Below are positions 1 to 6,864 of a DNA stretch of 13,107 nt, piece by piece. The stretch covers positions 4,274 to 17,380 of the forward strand of contig JAGQUL010000222.1 of NCBI GenBank assembly GCA_020438525.1, read 5' to 3'. This DNA is from Thermoleophilia bacterium (lineage in GTDB: Bacteria > Actinomycetota > Thermoleophilia > Gaiellales > SKUG01). Below the pieces are notes generated by a model. That model saw only the letters and a program-made list of their open reading frames with translations. It made no database searches and had not been told where the DNA came from. The position numbers and the translations under genes were made by a program. Position 1 is the stretch's first letter. Each line of letters starts with the position of its first letter.

Positions 1-546
1 ATCCTCGAAGTACGCGTCGTAGTGCGTGATCACGTGCGTTCGCTCGCGCGCGAGCTCGAGCGCGCTCGTCGTGTACGCAAGCCACAGCTGGAACGCCAGG
101 CGCGGGCTCGTGCCGCCGCGACGCGCGAGCGACGCCGCGACATCCATCGGATTGCGCACGCACACCACGCACGCCGCCGGTCCACCGAGCGCGCGCTCCC
201 AGAGCGGCAGCGTGATCGACGTGCGCGGATCCTTCCACCCCCAGACGCGATCCTGCGGGAACGCCGCCACGAGCTGCTGCGCCTCGATCAGCAGCGAGTC
301 GAGCTCGGGGTCCTGCTCCCACCCGGTCGGCGGCAGCGCGGGGACGTGGTCCCACGCCAGCGCGAGCGCATCCATCACCGCGTCGTCGAGCAGCACCATC
401 GGCCGCCGTTCCCAGTACCCGGTCGGGTTCTCGTGCGACGGACCCAGCAGCTCGTGCTGCGGGCCGACCTGCATGCCGCACCGCGCGAGCATCCCCGTCA
501 CCATCGACGTGCCCGACCGATGCATCCCGATCACCGCGACTGCCAC
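1..546 (-). CDS. Sulfotransferase family protein (partial, C-terminus beyond the left edge)
   Basis: The visible 182 residues are the N-terminal part of a P-loop sulfotransferase, an enzyme class that moves a sulfuryl group from PAPS to a hydroxyl or amine acceptor. Residues 4-14 (AVIGMHRSGTS) form the 5'-phosphosulfate-binding loop. GWKDPRT (103-109) and CVRNPMDVAASLARR (129-143) fit the strand-loop that binds the 3'-phosphate of PAPS, with R131 and S139 as likely contacts. This pattern matches the Sulfotransferase_3-like group often found near glycan or cell-surface genes. I chose a GTG start at 546 because GAGGAG lies 10 nt upstream and the P-loop follows at once; an in-frame GTG 33 nt further upstream is possible but has no such site. 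It follows the lipocalin gene on the same strand after 62 bp, so co-transcription is possible. The acceptor substrate cannot be told from this fragment. Confidence 0.85.
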   Translation of the reverse strand, partial: MAVAVIGMHRSGTSMVTGMLARCGMQVGPQHELLGPSHENPTGYWERRPMVLLDDAVMDALALAWDHVPALPPTGWEQDPELDSLLIEAQQLVAAFPQDRVWGWKDPRTSITLPLWERALGGPAACVVCVRNPMDVAASLARRGGTSPRLAFQLWLAYTTSALELARERTHVITHYDAYFED

Positions 547-608
547 TGCTGCGTGCTCCTCGTCCGTCGTTCGACGCACGCCTACCCGCGCGGCGCGACG
601 CGCACTCG

Positions 609-1358
609 TCAGGCGCCTGCGTCGCGCATGCGGCGACGCTCCCAATCCGCCACGAGCAGCCGGTCGGTGTCGAAGCCGAGCGACTTCGCCTTGTCGACCA
701 GCGCGTCGATCGGCCGGGTGCCCCACGCGTCCTTGTCACGCGAGAGCAGCCACAGGAACTTGCGGTCGGGCGTACCGACGAGCGCCGTCGAGTAGTCGTC
801 GGCCGCGTCGATGATCCAGTAGTTGCCGTCCTTGGGAACGGGGATGAACCGGAGCAGCCCGCCGAACCGCACGCGCAGCCGGTCGTTCGTCGCCTCCGCG
901 CCGCGCGCCGCCGTGGCGCGTCCCGTGATCCGCGCGCTCACCGTGTCGCCGACGTATGCCGTGTTCTTAACCTCGACCGATCCGTCGCTGCGGATACCGT
1001 ACTCGGCGGTCGACACCGACTGCGGGTCCTGGAAGCGGACAGGCAGCCGCGCCAGCTCGTACCAGAGCCCGGAGTAGCGCTTCAGGTCGACGGATCCGTT
1101 CGTGGGAAGCGGCGCCGTGGGGCGGCGACCGAACAGGTCTCGAACCGCATCACGCACGGACTCGAGCGCGGTCGAGATGCTGCGTGGCGCATCGCCGGGT
1201 ACCAGCGACATCGCACCGGCTCCTGCCTTGGTGCGGGCCAGCCCAGCGTCCGAAGCGTCGCCGCTCGCGGCCACGGCGCGCGTCGGCGCAGGCGCCGCAG
1301 CTGTGATCGCGGGTGCGGCGCTGGGTGGCGTTGTCACGGCCATGGGGGCGATCAGCAT
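609..1358 (-). CDS. blc: Lipocalin family protein (Blc-like) with Ala/Pro-rich N-terminal extension
   Basis: A 249-residue protein whose second two thirds (about 86-240) is a bacterial lipocalin, an eight-stranded barrel that binds fatty acids or lysophospholipids. The signature is SVDLKRYSGLWYELARLP at 89-106 with the invariant G97-x-W99-Y100, followed by the RF/DP turn, the Blc-type NYWIIDAADDYSTALVGTP stretch near 179-197 and FLWLLSR (201-207). E. coli Blc is an outer-membrane lipoprotein, but no lipobox cysteine is present here. The first 85 residues are Ala/Pro/Thr-rich and probably disordered; the hydrophobic start (MLIAPMAVTTPPSAAPAITAAA) lacks the basic n-region of a normal signal peptide, so location is unclear. 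The start at 1358 is supported by AAGGA 8 nt upstream; Met6 or Met50 are weaker alternatives. It is divergent from the acetyltransferase gene at 1543. Confidence 0.88.
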   Translation of the reverse strand: MLIAPMAVTTPPSAAPAITAAAPAPTRAVAASGDASDAGLARTKAGAGAMSLVPGDAPRSISTALESVRDAVRDLFGRRPTAPLPTNGSVDLKRYSGLWYELARLPVRFQDPQSVSTAEYGIRSDGSVEVKNTAYVGDTVSARITGRATAARGAEATNDRLRVRFGGLLRFIPVPKDGNYWIIDAADDYSTALVGTPDRKFLWLLSRDKDAWGTRPIDALVDKAKSLGFDTDRLLVADWERRRMRDAGA

Positions 1359-1490
1359 CGGGGGAGTCCTTTCCGTCTGCGCGGCGCAACTGGAGGTGCG
1401 CGCCGTGCTGTCTGATTCGGGCAGCAGCTACGCGGCAGCGGCGACATCGGTTTTGGCGCCGATCGATGGCATCTCCTGCGTGGATGTACG

Positions 1491-1518
1491 CGTGTGGCTG
1501 CGCGCGTGTGGCTGCGCG
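1491..1518. repeat. Two perfect tandem copies of a 14-bp unit
   Basis: CGTGTGGCTGCGCG occurs at 1491-1504 and again at 1505-1518, and a third partial copy (CGTGCG) follows. It sits in the 184-bp divergent region between the lipocalin and acetyltransferase starts, just upstream of the latter. It may be a slippage product or a pair of protein-binding sites on successive helical turns; the sequence does not decide. Confidence 0.6.
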
Positions 1519-1542
1519 CGTGCGCGGGGAATGCAGTCCGGG

Positions 1543-2091
1543 ATGGACGACGACGACCGGCAGCTGCGCACCGACCGCCTCGTGCTGCGGCGATGGCGTG
1601 ATTCGGACCGCGACCCGTTCGCGGCGCTCAACGCCGATCCCGAGGTGATGGAGCACTTCCCCTCGACGCTCGACCGTGCCGAGAGCGACGCCATGATCGA
1701 CCGCATCGACGCGCACATCGCCGGAAGCGGCTGGGGACTGTGGGCTGTCGAGCGAGCGTGCGACGGCGCATTCCTGGGCTTCACCGGACTGGCCGTGCCG
1801 CGCTTCGACTCGCACTTCACGCCTGCGGTGGAGGTTGGCTGGCGGCTCGCGCGACACGCATGGGGTCACGGCTACGCGACCGAGGCCGCGCACGCCGCGC
1901 TCGACTACGCGTTCAACGAGCTCGCGCTCGCCGAGGTGGTCTCGTTCACCGTGCCGACCAACGTCCGCTCGCGCGCCGTGATGGAGCGGATCGGCATGTC
2001 CCGCGACCCTGCCGGCGACTTCGACCACCCGAACATCCCGCCTGCCAGCCCGCTGCGGCGGCACGTCCTGTACCGGTTTCGCCGTGGCTGA
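1543..2091 (+). CDS. GNAT N-acetyltransferase, RimJ/RimL-like
   Basis: A 182-residue acetyl-CoA-dependent N-acetyltransferase of the Acetyltransf_3 (RimJ/RimL/YdaF) type. It opens with LRTDRLVLRRWRDSDRDPF (8-26), the usual first strand and helix. The pyrophosphate-binding motif A is in WRLARHAWGHGYATEAA (100-116), with the R/Q-x-x-G-x-G/A pattern as HAWGHGYA. The late signature NVRSRAVMERIGM (140-152) and a terminal FDHP...LRRHVLYR (160-178) are typical of this subfamily. The acceptor could be a protein N-terminus, an antibiotic or a small amine. Start choice: ATG 1543 is preceded by GGGGA 12 nt upstream, whereas the in-frame ATG at 1531 directly abuts that GGGGA; either is possible and the difference is four residues. 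The open frame extends far upstream, but that part overlaps the lipocalin gene and does not resemble GNAT proteins. It overlaps the next gene by 8 nt. Confidence 0.88.
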   Translation: MDDDDRQLRTDRLVLRRWRDSDRDPFAALNADPEVMEHFPSTLDRAESDAMIDRIDAHIAGSGWGLWAVERACDGAFLGFTGLAVPRFDSHFTPAVEVGWRLARHAWGHGYATEAAHAALDYAFNELALAEVVSFTVPTNVRSRAVMERIGMSRDPAGDFDHPNIPPASPLRRHVLYRFRRG

Positions 2092-2644
2092 CCACGTCGA
2101 CGACCCGCGCCATCGCTACAGCTACGAGCTGCGCCCCGACGCGGCGCTCGACCGCTCGATCCGCGAGCTCGCCCTGCGGCTCGAGCTCGACGGCCTGATC
2201 GCGTCCGGCGCAGCCACGGCCCCGCGCTTTCAGCCGCACATCACGCTGCTGCGCGCAGACCACGCAGACGAATCGGCGGTCCGGCAGCTCGCGCTGGACA
2301 TGTCGGCACGACCCGGTCTCGAGCTTGCCGAGGTCGGCACGTTCGGACACGGACGGATCCTGTGGATCGCACCAGCCGACGATCGCGCGCTGCGCACCGC
2401 CCGCTCGCGGCTGGTCGCCGCGCTCGGCGACGAGCACGTCGACCCGCTCGCGCTCGCCCGCGACCCGTGGGTGCCGCACGTCACGGTCGCCTATGCGATC
2501 GACGAGCCGAACCGCGCCGCGGCGAAGCAGCTGCTCGGCGAGCACGTGCCGCTGCGCGGCCACTGGACCGTCGCACAGTGCTGGGACCTCGACGTGCGCC
2601 CGACCACGTGCGTCGCAAACGCCTCGATCCGCCACGGGCACTAG
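2084..2644 (+). CDS. 2'-5' RNA ligase family protein (2H phosphoesterase, LigT/ThpR-like)
   Basis: A 186-residue protein with the two His-x-Thr motifs that define the 2H phosphoesterase superfamily: FQPHITLL (H52, T54) and WVPHVTVAY (H132, T134). In this family the two histidines sit in a bilobal cleft and open 2',3'-cyclic phosphates or act on 2'-5' linkages; the in-vivo substrate of most bacterial members is unknown. The length suits a compact single-domain LigT protein. The frame begins with GTG at 2084, inside the last codons of the upstream acetyltransferase (stop 2089-2091). No Shine-Dalgarno is visible, so translation is probably coupled to that gene. Its stop codon (TAG, 2642-2644) is interleaved with the stop of the convergent tricorn gene. 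A role in RNA end repair or tRNA processing is inference from the family only. Confidence 0.85.
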   Translation: MADHVDDPRHRYSYELRPDAALDRSIRELALRLELDGLIASGAATAPRFQPHITLLRADHADESAVRQLALDMSARPGLELAEVGTFGHGRILWIAPADDRALRTARSRLVAALGDEHVDPLALARDPWVPHVTVAYAIDEPNRAAAKQLLGEHVPLRGHWTVAQCWDLDVRPTTCVANASIRHGH

Positions 2645-5600
2645 CCCAGCGTGGGCAGCGCGAGCACGGGACGCTCGCCGAAGTCGGGGAGCGCCGCGGG
2701 CGTTCGCTTCATGCCTCGCTCGATCAGCTGCAGCGCCTTGTCGATCTGCGGATCGCGACCCGCAACGTAGTCCTGCGGCGCCATGTCGACCTCGTGGTCG
2801 GGATCGGTGCCGTAGTTCTCCACGTTGAAGCCCGTGTCGCGGAACCAGAACGCGTACTCGGGCTGCGTGGTGACGCTGCCGTCGGCGAGCGCATGCCTGG
2901 GATGGATGCCGATCACGCCACCCCAGGTGCGCGTGCCGACGAGTGGCCCGATCCCGAGCATCTTGAACGAGTGGCTGAAGATGTCGCCGTCGCTGCCCGC
3001 GAACTCGTTGGTGATCGCGACGATCGGTCCGAGCACCGCATCCGACGGGTACGTCTCGGGGCGGTTCCAGCGCGACAGGCCGAACCCGATCGCCCGCCGC
3101 TGCAGCTTCTCGAGCAGCAGCTGCGACACGTGTCCACCGCCGTTGTAGCGAACGTCCACGACCAGTCCGCCGCGCTGCGCCTCGACCGGCCAGCTGCGGT
3201 GGAACTCCGCGAAGCCGTGTGGACCCATGTCGGGGATGTGCAGGTAGCCGACCTGTCCGTCGGTGCGCTCGTGCACGAGCGCACGATTGTGCTCGACCCA
3301 CTCGCGATAGCGCAGGTCGGACTCGTCGCGGAGGGTCGTGACCGCCACCTTCGTCACCGCTCGCGCGCGTGGAGCACGCAGCTCCAGCTCCACGGCCTTG
3401 CCGGCCCGGCCGACGAGCAGCTCGTGCGGCGAGCGATCGCGGCCGACGGCCTCGCCACCGATCGACACGATCGTCGCGCCCTCCTTCACGCCGAGGCCCG
3501 GTGCCGCGAGCGGCGATCCGTGCTTCGCGTTCCATGAGTCGCCGCGCAGGATCCGTCCGATCCGGTACGCGCCCGACTTCGGATCACGCGCGTAGTCGAT
3601 GCCGAGATGGCCGCTCGTGAACTCCCACGACAGGCGGTGGTCGCCGCCGTACTCGTACGCGTGCGACGTGCCGAGCTCGCCCTGCATCTCCCACGCGAGG
3701 TCGCTGAACTCGGCGCGGCTCGCGACCAGGTCGACCAGCGGCAGGTACCGGTCGCGGACCGCATCCCAGTCGACGCCGCTCATGTCGGCGACCCAGAACT
3801 GGTCGCGCTGCAGGCGCCACGCCTCGAGCAGCATCTGTCGCCACTCCGCCGGCGGATCCACGTCGACCGTCAGTCGCGACAGGTCGATCCATCCGGATGT
3901 GCGCCCGAACCCCTTCGCCGAATCGTCGGGCTTGTCGCCGGCCTTGATCGCGCGCAGCGCGCGGCCACGACGGTACACGAGCGTCGCGCCGTCGGCGGCG
4001 AGCCGGAAGCTGTCGATCCCGTTCACCAGCACGTCGGTCGACCCGGTCGTGAGGTCGAACGACTCGAGGCGGCTGGACGTCGGCTCGCTGTCCCAGCTGC
4101 GGCTCGCGTGCGGCTCGCGAACGAGCAGCAGCACCTTCTCGCCGGCCTGCGCGACCTGCAGGTAGCGACCCTCGGTGACCGGGAACGCGATCACGCGATC
4201 CTCGATTCCCGCGAACGTGATCTCGACCGGGTCCTTCGCGGCCTTCGCCTTCGCCGCGCCCTTCGCCCCTGCCTTCGCCGTGGTCTTTGCCGTGCTCGCC
4301 GCCTTCGCCTTCGCGGCGGACTTGGGTCGCGCCTTCGCGGTGGTCGTCCCGGCGGACGTGTCGGTCGCGCTCGAGGCATCGCTTGCGGTGCCGAAGCCCT
4401 TCGGCTCGCGGTCGAACGGCGAGCGCACGTCGTCGCGCAACGTCACCAGCATCGGCCGTGCGCCACGCGGGAACCCCAGGTCGAACGTGTGGCTGTCGTA
4501 GACGGGAGCGAACTCGCGCCAGCTCGTGAACAGCAGCCAGCGACCCTTCGGATCCCACGCCGGCGCCTCGTCGCGGAACTCGGTGCGCGTCACCTGCTGC
4601 ACCTTTCGCGTGCGCGCGTCGGCGATCCGGATCGAGCTCGTGCGTGCCGTGTCTGCATGCGAGTAGGCGATCCAGCGGCCGTCCGGCGACCACGCAGGCC
4701 CGCCGATCCGATCGTGCTCGCTCGTGTCGACGCGATGGAGCGTGCCGGCGGCCACGTCGACCAGCAGCAGCTCGCCACGGTGGTTGGCGATCGCCACGAC
4801 AGGGTCGGTCGGCGACGCCGCCAGCTCGACCACGCGGCCGATGTCGAGCGACAGTCGCCGCGACGGAGTCGTCGCTCCGTCGTCGAACACGTCGATGCCC
4901 TCTTCCCCATCCGCATCGCTCACGGCAATGAAGGGGCTGCCGCCCGCAAGCCACTGCCCATGCCGTGACCGGACGCCCTCGCCGGAGTCCCAGCGCCGCG
5001 GTGCTCGCTCGAACAGCGGCATCGAGTGCGCCTGTCCGCGCACCTCCACCGCGACGCTGTGGCCGGCCGGGTGCACCTCGTACCCCTGCAGGTACCTCGC
5101 CGCGTCCACCACCCGCCGCTGTCGCTGCGCACGCGGGCTGTGCAGCTCCACCTCGATCTGCTCCGGCTCGCCGCTCCCGCTCACGTCGAGGCGGTACAGG
5201 CGGGCGCCGCACTGGTACACCACGGTGCGACCGTCCGTCTGCGGGAAGCGCACGTAGAAGTCGCCGTGGCTGGTGTGTCGACGCACGTCGCTGCCGGTGG
5301 CACGACACGAGTAGAGGTTGCCGACCCCCTCGTGGTCCGACACGAACCAGATCCGTCGCCCGATCCACAGCGGCGTGCCGATGTTGCCACCCAGGTCGCG
5401 CAGGATCCGTCGGAACGTTCCCGAGCCGTCGCGATCCACCCACAGCTGCCCTGCAAGTCCGCCGCGATAGCGCTTCCACCGCGCCGGGTCGACCGTGTGG
5501 CGACCGAGCACGACCTTGCCGTCGTCCGACCACGCGATGTCGGCGCCCGGGCCGTAGCCGAGCGACTGCGGGAATCCGTCACCGCTTGCCGCGACTCGCT

Positions 5601-5949
5601 GCAGCTCGGTCACGCGAGCGAACGCCTGCCCGACGCTCGTGGCGAACACCACGTCGCCGTCGGGCGTCCATGCACGGGCCGTGGCGAACCCGCCGAGGTG
5701 TGTCAGGCGCGTCGCGCTGCCACCCTCGCTCGGCATCGCCCACACCTCGGGATGCGACTCGTCGCTCGACGTGAACGCGATCGTCGCGCCGTCGGGCGAG
5801 AAGATCGGTCGTGACGCGACTCCGCGCCCGCTGGTGAGCCGGCGAGCGGTGCCGCCGGCAAGCGGCACCTCCCACAGGTCGTCCTCGCAGGCGAAGACCA
5901 CGCGGTCGTCGTGGACGGTGGGCTGGCGAAGGTAGCCGATGTCGCTCAT
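2641..5949 (-). CDS. tri: Tricorn protease homolog, full length (1102 aa)
   Basis: A cytosolic self-compartmentalising serine protease that trims oligopeptides, classically made by the proteasome, to short fragments. Domain order fits Thermoplasma tricorn: a six-bladed propeller (about 5-305, beginning GYLRQPTVHDDRVVFACEDDLW), a seven-bladed propeller (about 306-680), the C1 core (about 690-780), a PDZ domain (about 781-858) and the C2 core (about 870-1085). The catalytic tetrad is recognisable by alignment: S762 and H763 (GTSHAYEYGG), nucleophile S986 with D987 (NEFAGSDGD), and E1044 (FNVENYG). D987 matches the residue that selects basic P1 side chains in T. acidophilum. No signal peptide is present. 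Start ATG 5949 is preceded by GGGAG at 9 nt and begins the canonical domain; the frame stays open 48 codons further but overlaps the divergent gene's upstream region. Oddity: a 50-residue Lys/Ala-rich insert at 521-572 within the second propeller. No proteasome genes are visible nearby. Confidence 0.95.
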   Translation of the reverse strand: MSDIGYLRQPTVHDDRVVFACEDDLWEVPLAGGTARRLTSGRGVASRPIFSPDGATIAFTSSDESHPEVWAMPSEGGSATRLTHLGGFATARAWTPDGDVVFATSVGQAFARVTELQRVAASGDGFPQSLGYGPGADIAWSDDGKVVLGRHTVDPARWKRYRGGLAGQLWVDRDGSGTFRRILRDLGGNIGTPLWIGRRIWFVSDHEGVGNLYSCRATGSDVRRHTSHGDFYVRFPQTDGRTVVYQCGARLYRLDVSGSGEPEQIEVELHSPRAQRQRRVVDAARYLQGYEVHPAGHSVAVEVRGQAHSMPLFERAPRRWDSGEGVRSRHGQWLAGGSPFIAVSDADGEEGIDVFDDGATTPSRRLSLDIGRVVELAASPTDPVVAIANHRGELLLVDVAAGTLHRVDTSEHDRIGGPAWSPDGRWIAYSHADTARTSSIRIADARTRKVQQVTRTEFRDEAPAWDPKGRWLLFTSWREFAPVYDSHTFDLGFPRGARPMLVTLRDDVRSPFDREPKGFGTASDASSATDTSAGTTTAKARPKSAAKAKAASTAKTTAKAGAKGAAKAKAAKDPVEITFAGIEDRVIAFPVTEGRYLQVAQAGEKVLLLVREPHASRSWDSEPTSSRLESFDLTTGSTDVLVNGIDSFRLAADGATLVYRRGRALRAIKAGDKPDDSAKGFGRTSGWIDLSRLTVDVDPPAEWRQMLLEAWRLQRDQFWVADMSGVDWDAVRDRYLPLVDLVASRAEFSDLAWEMQGELGTSHAYEYGGDHRLSWEFTSGHLGIDYARDPKSGAYRIGRILRGDSWNAKHGSPLAAPGLGVKEGATIVSIGGEAVGRDRSPHELLVGRAGKAVELELRAPRARAVTKVAVTTLRDESDLRYREWVEHNRALVHERTDGQVGYLHIPDMGPHGFAEFHRSWPVEAQRGGLVVDVRYNGGGHVSQLLLEKLQRRAIGFGLSRWNRPETYPSDAVLGPIVAITNEFAGSDGDIFSHSFKMLGIGPLVGTRTWGGVIGIHPRHALADGSVTTQPEYAFWFRDTGFNVENYGTDPDHEVDMAPQDYVAGRDPQIDKALQLIERGMKRTPAALPDFGERPVLALPTLG
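4231..4389 (-). other. Lys/Ala/Thr-rich low-complexity insert in the tricorn propeller
   Basis: Codons for residues 521-573 of the tricorn homolog encode a segment made almost only of Ala, Lys, Thr, Ser and Gly (for example AKARPKSAAKAKA and AKAGAKGAAKAKAAKDP). It interrupts the seven-bladed propeller between the FGTASD loop and the strand starting VEITFAGIEDRVIAFP. The composition resembles histone H1-like tails, is strongly basic and is almost certainly disordered. Confidence 0.75.
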
Positions 5950-5958
5950 CGATCGATG
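5947..5958. repeat. 12-bp perfect palindrome over the tricorn start codon
   Basis: CATCGATCGATG is identical to its reverse complement and includes the tricorn ATG (minus strand, 5949-5947). It lies at one edge of the 121-bp divergent region between the tricorn gene and the acetyltransferase at 6071. It could be a binding site or a chance outcome of the ATCGATCGAT core. Confidence 0.4.
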
Positions 5959-6048
5959 CTCCCGGGCAGGCGTACGTCGACTCCCCCGAATCGACGCGAT
6001 GGACCTCGCCACCCTACTGCGCGCGCGCTCGATCCGCTCGCCCGCGGG

Positions 6049-6054
6049 TAGCAT
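6049..6054 (+). promoter_or_regulatory. Candidate -10 element for the acetyltransferase-bolA-glutaredoxin operon
   Basis: TAGCAT fits the actinobacterial TANNNT -10 consensus and lies 16 nt before the ATG at 6071, within the divergent region 5950-6070. A start of transcription near 6061 would give a leader of about 10 nt that still contains GGAG at 6062-6065. No convincing -35 hexamer is seen about 17 bp upstream. Confidence 0.4.
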
Positions 6055-6070
6055 CGCGACCGGAGCCCTG

Positions 6071-6601
6071 ATGGACGCCGCCGACCTCGACACCCCCGAC
6101 CTGCTGATTCGCCGCTCGACTCCGGCGGACGCGCTCGCGTTCGCCGACTACCTGCGACGCAACGCGACGCACCTCGCGCCGTTCGTGCCGCTGCGCCCCG
6201 ACGGACACGACTCCGAGCCCGCGATCCGTGAGCGGCTCGAGTCCACCGACCGGATCCAGTACGTCGCGATGCGCGGCGAGCGACTGGTCGGCCAGTGCGC
6301 GATCAGCAACGTGATCCGCGCACCCGTGTTCCTCAGCTGCACGATCGGCTACGACGTCGACGAGCACGAGCAGGGCCGCGGCATCGCGACGCGCCTCGTC
6401 CGACACGTCGCGCACGATGCGCTGACGACGCATCGCCTGCATCGCGTGGAGGCCGGCACGCTCGTATCCAACCTCGGCTCCCAGCGGGTCCTGGAGAAGT
6501 GCGGGTTCACCCGCATCGGCATCGCGCCCCGCCACGTGCGCATCGCAGGCCGCTGGCAGGACCACGTGCTCTACGTGCTCACCGCCGAAGACCTGTCATG
6601 A
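6071..6601 (+). CDS. GNAT N-acetyltransferase, RimJ family
   Basis: A 176-residue acetyl-CoA-dependent acetyltransferase close to the ribosomal-protein-alanine acetyltransferase (RimJ) group. It has the opening LLIRRSTPADALAFADYL (11-28), a motif A of YDVDEHEQGRGIATRLVRHV (94-113) with Q101-G-R-G-I-A for pyrophosphate binding, and the diagnostic tail NLGSQRVLEKCGFTRIG (134-150) followed by GRWQDHVLYVL (160-170). Members acetylate protein N-termini or small molecules; the target here is unknown. Start ATG 6071 is preceded by GGAG 5 nt upstream and agrees with family length. The same frame is open back to 5939, but those codons overlap the tricorn start and do not look like GNAT sequence. It is the first gene of a three-gene operon: its TGA overlaps the bolA ATG (ATGA at 6598-6601), suggesting coupled translation. 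Confidence 0.88.
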   Translation: MDAADLDTPDLLIRRSTPADALAFADYLRRNATHLAPFVPLRPDGHDSEPAIRERLESTDRIQYVAMRGERLVGQCAISNVIRAPVFLSCTIGYDVDEHEQGRGIATRLVRHVAHDALTTHRLHRVEAGTLVSNLGSQRVLEKCGFTRIGIAPRHVRIAGRWQDHVLYVLTAEDLS

Positions 6602-6864
6602 TTCGCGCCATGCCCAGCGAAGCACATGTGAAGGACCGCATCCTCGCGGCGCTCCCCGGAGCCGACGTCGAGGTCGTGGACTACACCGGCACCGGCGATC
6701 ACTTCCGCGCGACGGTCGTGAGCGACGCGTTCGCCGGCCTGAGCCGCGTCGAGCAGCACAAGCTCGTGTACCGCGCGCTCGACGGCGACATGGGCGACCA
6801 CTCGATCCACGCGCTGGCACTCACCACGCGCGTGCCCGACACCACGACGGAGAACGCACGATGA
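6598..6864 (+). CDS. BolA/IbaG family protein
   Basis: An 88-residue BolA-type protein. BolA proteins pair with CGFS monothiol glutaredoxins to hold or pass on a [2Fe-2S] cluster, and some also act as transcription regulators. The signature is GTGDHFRATVVSDAFAGLSRVEQHKLVYRAL (31-61), where H35 aligns with the SHF of E. coli IbaG, and the C-terminal SIHALALTT (69-77) provides the invariant histidine H71 that binds the cluster. The absence of a BolA-type cysteine in the loop and the DHF motif point to the IbaG/YrbA-like subgroup. Start: ATG 6598 forms an ATGA with the upstream stop; Met5 (ATG 6610) is an alternative that would remove MIRA. Its own stop overlaps the glutaredoxin ATG in a second ATGA, which supports a shared pathway and fixed stoichiometry. 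Confidence 0.9.
   Translation: MIRAMPSEAHVKDRILAALPGADVEVVDYTGTGDHFRATVVSDAFAGLSRVEQHKLVYRALDGDMGDHSIHALALTTRVPDTTTENAR

Noticed and set aside
26..814. Plus-strand open frames over the first 800 bases.
   Set aside because: They are shadows of the sulfotransferase and lipocalin genes, which have clear family motifs on the minus strand; the shadow proteins are Arg/Ser-rich and motif-free.
1102..1542. Upstream in-frame extension of the acetyltransferase (about 147 codons).
   Set aside because: It overlaps the lipocalin gene, is Ala/Gly-rich and does not resemble any GNAT N-terminus; the family start is at 1531 or 1543.
3584..5533. A 649-codon minus-strand frame inside the tricorn gene, and several plus-strand frames opposite it.
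   Set aside because: GC-rich codon bias opens these frames; the tricorn frame alone carries domain structure and catalytic motifs.
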